7,246 nucleotides of DNA from the NCBI GenBank assembly GCA_013697465.1, contig JACCWU010000227.1, positions 1-7,246 on the forward strand, in the 5' to 3' direction. This document shows positions 1 through 6,219 of this stretch, piece after piece. The notes beneath the pieces were generated by a model. That model did no database searches. It saw only the letters and a program-made list of their open reading frames with translations, and was not told where the DNA came from. Each line of letters starts with the position of its first letter. Positions within the stretch are counted from its first letter, which is position 1. The DNA is from Actinomycetota bacterium. GTDB lineage: Bacteria > Actinomycetota > Thermoleophilia > Gaiellales > Gaiellaceae. Made by a program: the position numbers and the translations under genes.

Positions 1-15
1 GGAAACATGGTTTCC
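1..15. repeat. Perfect inverted repeat GGAAAC-ATG-GTTTCC downstream of pknB
   Basis: Six-base arms surround a three-base centre at the left edge, 32 bases beyond the pknB stop. It could be part of a transcription terminator, though no T-run is visible before the edge. Alternatively, the minus strand contains an ATG at 8 preceded 5 bases upstream by GGGGG (14-18), which would suit the start of a next gene. The window ends too soon to decide. Confidence 0.4.
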
Positions 16-17
16 CC

Positions 18-27
18 CGCGTACGCG
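18..27. repeat. 10-base palindrome CGCGTACGCG
   Basis: A perfect self-complementary 10-mer sits between the pknB stop and the inverted repeat at 1-15. It has no loop, so it is a poor RNA hairpin and more like a protein-binding site, or chance in GC-rich DNA. No function can be assigned. Confidence 0.3.
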
Positions 28-46
28 AGCCAAAGGCGAGCGTTTC

Positions 47-1960
47 TCACGGTAAAGGCGTGGTCTCCGTCGGCACGCCGACGAACCGCCCGATGAAGAG
101 CGTCACGACCGAGCTTGGCTTGGCCTGCGTCTCTCCGAGGGGGTCCTGTGAGATGACGATGCCGTCGAGAGCGGGGTCGTCGGTGTCCTCGAGCACGCGG
201 CGCACGCGGAAGCCCGCAGCCTGGAGCGTCGCCTCCGCGACCGTGATGTCCAGATTGGTCACATCGGGCACCGCTGACGTGGTGGGTCCGGTCGACACGG
301 AGAGCGTGACCCTCGCGCCCTTGGAGCTCTCGGAGCCGCCGCCCGGATCCTGGCTTACCACGATGCCCCGCGTGAGGTCGGAGGCGACGTCGACGCGAGT
401 GACGCTGAAGCCGGCGCGCTGGAGCTCCGAGGCCGCCTGCTCGTACGGAGAGCCGACGACGCTCGGAACGGTCACCGGGCTCGGTCCCTTGGAGACGTTG
501 ATCCGTACCTGTGTTCCCTCGACGACGACGATTCCTCCCGCGGGTTTCTGCCCCGTTACGAGCCCTGCATCCTGGTCCGAGGCGACCTCGACCACCTGCG
601 CGTCCAAGCCTGCGGCGGTGAGCTCCTCCACTGCGTCGGTAACTCGTCTGCCGACGACGCTTGGGACCGTGACCTCCGGCTTCCCCGAGGAGACGTCGAT
701 GATGACGACGGCCTCTTTCTCGACCCGCGTCCCCTCGGTAGGACTCTGGCCGAAGACGAAGCCCTCCTCCACGTCCGAGTTCGAGATGTGACGCACGCGA
801 GGGACGAGATTCTTGTCCGTGACGATGTTGACCGCTTGTGTCTGCTGGAGCCCGACTACGTAGGGCACGGCAACGGGCTTCGCCTCCTCGAGTTGGCGCT
901 GAACGGCGTCGAAGAGGAGGAACCCGCCGATGGCGAGCGCGAGCAGGACCCCGAGCCCGAGGAGCCAGGGCCAGAACGCCCGGCCCCGCGGAGACGGCTC
1001 GTACGGCGGATACGGTGGGCCGCCACGCCGGTCGCGCCGGGCGACCTGGGTCACTGCCGTCGAGTCGCCGGTTCGCGTACCGGTGAGCACCATCGTGGCG
1101 GCTTCGGCGGTCTCGACCGGCACGTGGCCGCCGTGAGCGACGGTCTCAAGATCGGCGTCCATCGCAGCCGCTGACTGGTATCGGTCCGCAGGCTCCTTCG
1201 CGAGCGCGCGCAGGACGACCAGGTCGAGGTCCTCCGGCACCTCGACGCGGTGCTCGGAGGGGGGCCCCGGTACCTCGCCGAGGTGCTTCATCGCGATCTC
1301 GACCGGCGTCTCGCCGGTGAACGGCACCTGTGCGGTGAGGAGCTCGTAGAGGACGATCCCGGTGGAGTACAGGTCGGACGTCTGGTCGACGGGCGCGCCG
1401 CGCGCCTGCTCCGGGGAGAGGTACTGCGCGGTGCCGATGATCGCGCCCTCTTCGGTCATCTGGCTCGCTCCCGCGCGGGCGATGCCGAAGTCGGTGACCT
1501 TGACCACGCCCTCGGGGTCGACGATCACGTTGTGCGGCTTGATGTCGCGGTGAATGACACCGTTGCGGTGCGCATAGCGGAGCGCTGCGAGGATCTGGCG
1601 CGTGTAGGCGATCGCGACGGGAATCGGGCACGGGCCGCGCGAGCGGACGAGCTCCTTCAGCGTCCGCCCCTCGACCAGCTCCATGACGATGAAGTAGGAG
1701 CCGTTCGTCTCTCCCCGGTCGTAGATCGAGACGATGTTCGGATGCGAGAGACCCGCTGCATGCGTCGCCTCGCGACGGAAGCGCTCGACGAACTGGTCGT
1801 CGTTCGCGTAGCGCTCGTGCAGGATCTTGACGGCGACTCGCCGACCAAGCTCCTGGTCCTCCGCGAGGTAGACGTCGGCCATGCCGCCCCCGCCGAGCTT
1901 CCGCGAGACGCGGTAGCGGCCCGCGAAGAGCCCGCCGATGAGGGTGTCCTGAGTTGTCAT
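47..1960 (-). CDS. pknB: PknB: PASTA-domain transmembrane Ser/Thr protein kinase
   Basis: This 637-residue receptor kinase has a cytoplasmic kinase domain (about 14-275), a Thr- and Pro-rich juxtamembrane segment (about 276-328), one membrane helix (about 329-350) and four extracellular PASTA repeats (about 363-426, 429-490, 495-557, 561-624). Kinase motifs are complete: Gly-rich loop GGGGMA (23-28), catalytic K45, alpha-C E64, HRDIKPHN (137-144) with D139, DFG (157-159), GTAQYLSPE (176-184), D196 and R260. The activation loop has T169, but the second Thr usual in PknB/PrkC is E171 here. PASTA repeats carry the VPxVVG-type starts and bind muropeptides or lipid II in relatives. The architecture matches M. 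tuberculosis PknB (626 residues, four PASTA). It starts 12 bases after the pbpA stop with no clear Shine-Dalgarno sequence, suggesting coupled translation. No pknA precedes it. Confidence 0.96.
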   Translation of the reverse strand: MTTQDTLIGGLFAGRYRVSRKLGGGGMADVYLAEDQELGRRVAVKILHERYANDDQFVERFRREATHAAGLSHPNIVSIYDRGETNGSYFIVMELVEGRTLKELVRSRGPCPIPVAIAYTRQILAALRYAHRNGVIHRDIKPHNVIVDPEGVVKVTDFGIARAGASQMTEEGAIIGTAQYLSPEQARGAPVDQTSDLYSTGIVLYELLTAQVPFTGETPVEIAMKHLGEVPGPPSEHRVEVPEDLDLVVLRALAKEPADRYQSAAAMDADLETVAHGGHVPVETAEAATMVLTGTRTGDSTAVTQVARRDRRGGPPYPPYEPSPRGRAFWPWLLGLGVLLALAIGGFLLFDAVQRQLEEAKPVAVPYVVGLQQTQAVNIVTDKNLVPRVRHISNSDVEEGFVFGQSPTEGTRVEKEAVVIIDVSSGKPEVTVPSVVGRRVTDAVEELTAAGLDAQVVEVASDQDAGLVTGQKPAGGIVVVEGTQVRINVSKGPSPVTVPSVVGSPYEQAASELQRAGFSVTRVDVASDLTRGIVVSQDPGGGSESSKGARVTLSVSTGPTTSAVPDVTNLDITVAEATLQAAGFRVRRVLEDTDDPALDGIVISQDPLGETQAKPSSVVTLFIGRFVGVPTETTPLP

Positions 1961-1972
1961 ACGGGTTAGAGG

Positions 1973-3460
1973 TTAGGGATTCTCCGTGGACCCCAGGATT
2001 GCCTCCATGACCGAGCGCGCGATCGGGGCTGCCGTCTCGCCGCCGGTGCCGCTCTGGTTCTGGAGAACGACCGCGATCGCGAGGTCGGCGGGACTTTCGT
2101 CGTCGGGCGCAGCGAAGGCGATGAACCACGTCGTGTTCGCGCCGGGGACGCCCGTCTCGCCGGTCCCGGTCTTTCCGCCGATCGAGTAGCCGGAGATGCG
2201 GGCGGCCGTCCCGGTTCCGCGTTCGACCGCGAACCGCATCATCTGCGCCACAGCTTCGGCGGTGCTCCGGCTGACGGCCTGGCGGATCAGCCTCGGCCGC
2301 TGCTGCTGGATCCGCTTGCCCTCGGGCGAGACGATGCGGTCTACGACCTGGGGCTCGAGCAGCCTGCCACCGGCTCCGATCGCGCCTGCGACCATCGCCA
2401 TCTGGAGAGGCGTGACTAGCATTCGCTCCTGGCCGAACGCCATGCGTCCTGCGTCGACGTCCGAGTCCGCCTTCGGGTAGTAGAGCTTGCCGGCCCGGTA
2501 GAGGCCGCTCGCGCGCAGCTCGTCCTCGGGAGTCTCGAGCGGCAGAAGCTCGTAGAAGCCGAAGCGCTTCGCCTGGTCGAGGATCCGCTTCGCGCCGAGC
2601 TTGAGCCCGATGTTGCAGAAGACCGAGTTGACCGAGTTGACGAGGGCCTCCTCGAGGTCGATCGTCCCGAAAGGTCTCGAGGTGTCGAAGTTGTTGACGC
2701 GCTTCCCGTAGACGGTGCAGTAGCCGGGGTCGTCGAAGCTCGATTCCGGCTTGTACTTCTTCGACTCGAGCGCTGCCGAAGCGGTGATTACCTTGAACGT
2801 CGAGCCGGGGACGAGGAGACCCGCTGCCGCGCGGTTCAGGAGCGGCGAGGCGGGCGTGCAGTCGGCGGTGATCCGCGACAGCTCGCCAAAGCGGTTCTCC
2901 ACGAGATTCGGGTCGAAGCTCGGGGACGAGACCATGACCTTCACCTTCCCTGTCCGCGGGTCGAGTGCGACCACGGCCCCGCAACGGGTCCCGAGCTCCT
3001 CGAGTGCGACCGCCTGCGCCTCGAGGTCGAGTGAGAGGACGACGTCGTTCCCGACCACGGGCTTGCCGCGCAGCTCGTCGAGCGCCTTGTCCACCAGGGT
3101 GGAGAGGTTGGCGTTCGACGACGTGAGGTAGTCGTTCAGCGACCGCTCGAGGCCGGTGCGCGAGCGTCCGACGGTGGAATAGCCCACGACGTGAGCGGCG
3201 AGCTCGCCCTGCGGATAGCGGCGGAAGTAGAGCGTCCGCTCGCCCGTCTTCCGCTGGACGTTTCTGGCCAATCGCCTGAACGGACTCGTGGAGACGATGA
3301 CGCCGCGATCGATCGAGAACTCGGCTACTCTCTTGATCGCATTGTCCTGTCGGTTAGCCAGGGCGGGCGCGGCCCATGTCTGCCAGTAGGTCGTCATGAC
3401 GACCAGAGCTCCGACGAGGAGAAGCGCAACGTACGTGAGGCGGACGATCGGGCCGTTCAT
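1973..3460 (-). CDS. pbpA: PbpA: class B penicillin-binding protein (transpeptidase)
   Basis: This 495-residue enzyme crosslinks peptidoglycan outside the membrane and is the target of beta-lactams. A short cytoplasmic tail (1-8) is followed by an uncleaved membrane anchor (about 9-31), a dimerisation/linker domain (about 45-135) starting near DRGVIVSTS, and the transpeptidase domain (about 155-490). The three active-site motifs are present: STFK with nucleophile S220 (220-223), SVN (276-278) and KTGT (430-433). Length is close to M. tuberculosis PbpA (about 491). Four cysteines lie in the extracellular part (C160, C201, C248, C282). The gene starts 4 bases after the rodA stop with a good ribosome binding site, and its TAA lies 12 bases before pknB. 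RodA and PbpA are expected to work as a polymerase/transpeptidase pair regulated by the kinase and phosphatase encoded on either side. Confidence 0.95.
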   Translation of the reverse strand: MNGPIVRLTYVALLLVGALVVMTTYWQTWAAPALANRQDNAIKRVAEFSIDRGVIVSTSPFRRLARNVQRKTGERTLYFRRYPQGELAAHVVGYSTVGRSRTGLERSLNDYLTSSNANLSTLVDKALDELRGKPVVGNDVVLSLDLEAQAVALEELGTRCGAVVALDPRTGKVKVMVSSPSFDPNLVENRFGELSRITADCTPASPLLNRAAAGLLVPGSTFKVITASAALESKKYKPESSFDDPGYCTVYGKRVNNFDTSRPFGTIDLEEALVNSVNSVFCNIGLKLGAKRILDQAKRFGFYELLPLETPEDELRASGLYRAGKLYYPKADSDVDAGRMAFGQERMLVTPLQMAMVAGAIGAGGRLLEPQVVDRIVSPEGKRIQQQRPRLIRQAVSRSTAEAVAQMMRFAVERGTGTAARISGYSIGGKTGTGETGVPGANTTWFIAFAAPDDESPADLAIAVVLQNQSGTGGETAAPIARSVMEAILGSTENP

Positions 3461-3464
3461 TGCG

Positions 3465-4772
3465 TCACGGGCTCCTCGGCACGTTGGCTCGGTGAGAGAC
3501 CAATAAGAGCCCGGCGAGCAGCAGGAAGTTCGCGACGATGCTCGAGCCGCCGTAGGAGACGAAGGGCAGCGTGATTCCGGTCAGCGGGACGATCCGCAGA
3601 ACGCCTCCGACGATGATGAAGGTCTGAAGCGCGAAGCCGAAGGTCAGCCCGGCCGCGAGCAGCTTCGAGAAGCCGTCGTCCGCGCGCAGCGCGACACGCA
3701 TCCCCCGTACGATGAAGAGCATGTACAGGAGGATGAGCGCCGCCGAGCCGACGAGGCCGATCTCCTGCGCGATCGCCGAGTAGATGAAGTCCGTGCGGAG
3801 ATGGGGAATCAGCTCGGTGCCGTCGGTCGTCGTGAACGTGCCCTCGCCGAGGCCGGTGCCGGCGTATCCGCCGTTGGCTATCGAGTACAGGCTCTTGACG
3901 AGCTGGTACGAAGCACAGTCCTGTCTCAGCTCGAGCTTGCCGTTGAGCGCGCAGTAGACGCGCTCATCCGTCCAGGGGTGCAGCCAGATGGTGACCCGCT
4001 CCTGGACGCGGTCGAGCGCCTGGTAGAGCAAGGTCGCACCGCCCACGAAGAGGCCGAGGCCGGCCGCGACGAAGAGCCCGCGCCCGGTCGCGACGTAGAG
4101 CATCGCGAGGAAGATCCCGAAGTTGAGGAGCGCGCTCCCGAGATCCGCCGTCTGGACGATGACGAGCATCGCGGCGCCCCAGATCGCGAGCAGCGGTCCG
4201 AATTCCTTGAGCCGCCCCTGCGCGAGCACTTCTCGCTTCTCCCGCAGGTAGCCCGCGAGGAAGAGGATGAGGAAGATCTTCGCGAGCTCCCCCGGCTGGA
4301 ACTGCAGCGGACCGACGTGCACCCAGAGGCGCACACCGTTGACTCGCTCGCCGAGTCCGGGCACCGCCGGGAGGAACAGGAGCAGCACCGCGGCGATCCC
4401 GAACAGGTAGCGATACGACTCGAGCACCCGGTAGTCGTGGCGGAGGAGGATCAACGTGGCGGCTAGCACGACGACGCCGATGAGCACCCAGAGGGCCTGA
4501 CGACGCGCGTCGTCGGCGTCGAGTCGGTAGTTGACCGCGAGGCCGATGCCGGTGAGGGCAGCGGTCACCGGAAGCAGCGCACCGTCGGCGTAAGGGGCCG
4601 TGCGGCGGACGACGATATGCGCCGCCACGTACAGCGCGAGAAAGAGCACGGCGTAGGTCAGGGCATCCGCGGATATCTCCGCGGAGCGAGCCATCGTGAC
4701 GCTCGCGAGCGCGAGCCCTGCGATTACGGACGCCACCACGAGGCCGAAGAGCTCGCGGCCCCTCGCGGTCAA
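3465..4772 (-). CDS. rodA: RodA/FtsW-family (SEDS) peptidoglycan glycosyltransferase
   Basis: This 435-residue polytopic membrane protein has around ten predicted helices and belongs to the SEDS family, which polymerises lipid II into glycan strands with a class B PBP partner. Family marks include a QPGE motif (159-162), a GTGLGEG segment (305-311), the TDFIY segment (327-331) whose D328 aligns with the essential Asp of RodA/FtsW, and the C-terminal PFVSYGGSS motif (403-411). The residue before TDFI is Arg, where Escherichia coli RodA has His. The large outer loop contains an apparent insertion with the only two cysteines of the protein, C274 and C286. The start is a TTG at 4772 forming TTGA with the pstP stop. 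The N-terminus TARGREL resembles family starts, and a GGGG run lies about 9 bases upstream. Adjacency to pbpA, not to division genes, favours RodA over FtsW. Confidence 0.93.
   Translation of the reverse strand: MTARGRELFGLVVASVIAGLALASVTMARSAEISADALTYAVLFLALYVAAHIVVRRTAPYADGALLPVTAALTGIGLAVNYRLDADDARRQALWVLIGVVVLAATLILLRHDYRVLESYRYLFGIAAVLLLFLPAVPGLGERVNGVRLWVHVGPLQFQPGELAKIFLILFLAGYLREKREVLAQGRLKEFGPLLAIWGAAMLVIVQTADLGSALLNFGIFLAMLYVATGRGLFVAAGLGLFVGGATLLYQALDRVQERVTIWLHPWTDERVYCALNGKLELRQDCASYQLVKSLYSIANGGYAGTGLGEGTFTTTDGTELIPHLRTDFIYSAIAQEIGLVGSAALILLYMLFIVRGMRVALRADDGFSKLLAAGLTFGFALQTFIIVGGVLRIVPLTGITLPFVSYGGSSIVANFLLLAGLLLVSHRANVPRSP
3472..3477 (-). promoter_or_regulatory. Ribosome binding site of pbpA inside the end of rodA
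   Basis: On the minus strand a GAGGAG motif lies 11 bases before the pbpA ATG at 3460 and overlaps the last codons of rodA. It is the clearest Shine-Dalgarno match in the cluster and supports this pbpA start. Confidence 0.6.
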
Positions 4773-5740
4773 TGCACAACACCCCAGTAGAGGGCGAGGG
4801 CGCCGAGCGCGAGGACGGCGAGGATGAAGAGGATCGCGGCCAGCCGGCCGCCGGGACCGGCCCCGTGGCGCCGGAGGGACGCCCCGGCTTCGGAAGGCGC
4901 GTCCTCCTGCTCCGGTTCTGCGACCACGTGCGGATCAGCCGTCGTGTCGCCGGTTGCGGTCTCGGCGACAGCCGGCTCTTCCGCGACCGGCTGGGCCGCC
5001 GCTCCCACCGCGCCGTCGGACGACTCGGCAGCGATGTCGAAGAGGACGACCGTCACGTTGTCCTCGCCTCCATGGGCGTTGGCCGTTGCCACGAGCGCTT
5101 CCGCGGCGCGGGCGACGTCTCGCTCGGCGCCCTCGACGACGGAGGCGACTTCCTTGTCGTCGACCATCGCCGAGAGCCCGTCCGAGCAGATCAGGAAGAC
5201 GTCACCCGGCCGTGCGTCGACGGTGAACGCGTCGACCTCGACGCTCGGCTCCGTGCCGAGCGCCCGCGTGATCGCAGATCGCTGCGGATGGTGCTCGGCC
5301 TCCTCGGGCGTCAGGATGCCACTCTCCACGAGCTCGGCAACGAGCGAATGGTCCGTCGTGAGCTGCTCGAGAACACCATTTCGGAGCCGGTAGGCGCGCG
5401 AATCTCCGACATGCCCGATCGCGACCGTGCCCGCCGCCGCATCCACGAGCGCAGCGGTCACCGTCGTGCCCATCCCGGCCGTGGCCGGGTCCTCGAGCGC
5501 GCGCTCCCAGATCCGGCGGTTCGCCTCCACGATCAGGGCCTCCACCCCGCGAGCGCCTCGAGTCTCCGCGTCGGCCTCCTCGAGCGCCGCCGCTGCAAGC
5601 CCGGCGGCGATCTCGCCGGCCCGGGCTCCGCCCATCCCGTCGGCGACCGCGAAGAGCGGCGGCTCGCAGATGAATGCGTCCTCGTTCCGCAGACGCCGCC
5701 TGCCGGTGTCCGTCACCCCCGCTGCACGGCCGATCCTCAT
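4769..5740 (-). CDS. pstP: PstP: PP2C-family Ser/Thr protein phosphatase with C-terminal membrane anchor
   Basis: This 323-residue phosphatase should reverse phosphorylation by PknB. The PP2C catalytic domain spans about residues 5-237. Metal-binding and signature residues are visible: RNED (18-21), ADGMGG with D34 (33-38), GDSR (112-115), TDHS (129-132), SDG with D187 (186-188), and GGEDN with D227 (224-228). A Pro/Ala/Glu-rich linker with several Thr residues (about 238-298) leads to one membrane helix (about 300-320). The protein stops three residues later (VVH), so it lacks the large extracellular domain that follows the helix in Mycobacterium tuberculosis PstP. The frame is open upstream to an ATG at 5863, but I chose the ATG at 5740: MRIGRAAGVTDTG fits the family N-terminus, the start overlaps the fhaB stop as ATGA, and the longer version would overlap fhaB by more than 120 bases. 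The stop overlaps rodA's TTG. Confidence 0.94.
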   Translation of the reverse strand: MRIGRAAGVTDTGRRRLRNEDAFICEPPLFAVADGMGGARAGEIAAGLAAAALEEADAETRGARGVEALIVEANRRIWERALEDPATAGMGTTVTAALVDAAAGTVAIGHVGDSRAYRLRNGVLEQLTTDHSLVAELVESGILTPEEAEHHPQRSAITRALGTEPSVEVDAFTVDARPGDVFLICSDGLSAMVDDKEVASVVEGAERDVARAAEALVATANAHGGEDNVTVVLFDIAAESSDGAVGAAAQPVAEEPAVAETATGDTTADPHVVAEPEQEDAPSEAGASLRRHGAGPGGRLAAILFILAVLALGALALYWGVVH

Positions 5741-6219
5741 GACTCGAGCTTGAGCTCCGTCCCACCGACACGGAGGACGTCGCCGGTCTGCAGAAGCCGT
5801 CTGGAGCCAATCTGCTCGCCGTTGACGAACGTCCCGTTGGTCGAGCCGAGATCTTCCACCCACACGCCGTCAGGCCGGGGGTCGATCCGTGCGTGCCGGG
5901 TCGAGGCGAACTCGTCGCCGTCGAGTGAGATGCCACTCCCGGCGTCGCGGCCGACGATCATGGACGCGCTCACCTCGATCTTGCTCCCCGGTCGAAGACC
6001 GGGCGCGCTGACGACGACGAAGCGCGCCGGCTGCAGCCCGTACCGCGCTCGCAGCGCAGCCGCATCGGCGGCGCCGAGAACGATGCTCTCCTGTGGAGCA
6101 CCGCCGATGTCCTTGGTCGCAGTGCGCACGATGAGGATGATGAACGCGTAGAGCAGGACGAGGAACGCGAGCTTGAGGACGAGGAGCGTCTCGTCGCTCG
6201 CGAGCGCAACGACCGTCAC
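5737..6219 (-). CDS. fhaB: FhaB (FipA-like): membrane-anchored FHA-domain protein
   Basis: This 160-residue protein has one N-terminal membrane helix (about residues 11-31, LLVLKLAFLVLLYAFIILIV), a variable segment at about 32-80, and an FHA domain at about 84-158. FHA signature residues are G90-R91, S106 and H109 in STRHARI, and GSTNGT at 125-130 followed by N133-G134. Its length is close to mycobacterial FhaB/FipA (about 155 residues), which binds phosphorylated partners at the division site and links FtsZ with FtsQ. The short N-terminus before the helix and the large segment after it suggest the FHA domain faces the cytoplasm. The start is a GTG at 6219 overlapping the fhaA stop (GTGA). 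No strong ribosome binding site is visible, so translation is probably coupled to fhaA. The 3' end overlaps the pstP start as ATGA. Confidence 0.92.
   Translation of the reverse strand: MTVVALASDETLLVLKLAFLVLLYAFIILIVRTATKDIGGAPQESIVLGAADAAALRARYGLQPARFVVVSAPGLRPGSKIEVSASMIVGRDAGSGISLDGDEFASTRHARIDPRPDGVWVEDLGSTNGTFVNGEQIGSRRLLQTGDVLRVGGTELKLES

Noticed and set aside
89..874. PASTA repeats considered as a DNA-level tandem repeat
   Set aside because: The four units are similar in protein motifs only; their nucleotide sequences have diverged, so this is domain repetition and not a recent DNA duplication.
1146..2984. 612-codon minus-strand frame overlapping pbpA and pknB
   Set aside because: It is the shifted frame of two confirmed genes, spans their junction, and its product is Arg/Pro/Gly-rich without domain motifs. 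It does not indicate a frameshift because both true genes are complete.
3964..4782. 272-codon minus-strand frame overlapping rodA
   Set aside because: It is an alternate frame of rodA with an Arg-rich, non-hydrophobic product, while the rodA frame contains all SEDS motifs and membrane helices.
5741..5863. 41-residue N-terminal extension of PstP from the ATG at 5863
   Set aside because: It overlaps the FHA domain coding region of fhaB, resembles no PP2C N-terminus, and the ATG at 5740 gives the family start with a 4-base ATGA overlap.
4772..6151. 459-codon open frame on the plus strand opposite pstP and fhaB
   Set aside because: It lies antisense to genes with clear PP2C and FHA motifs, its product is low-complexity Arg/Glu/Gly-rich with no recognisable domain, and long antisense frames are expected in GC-rich DNA.
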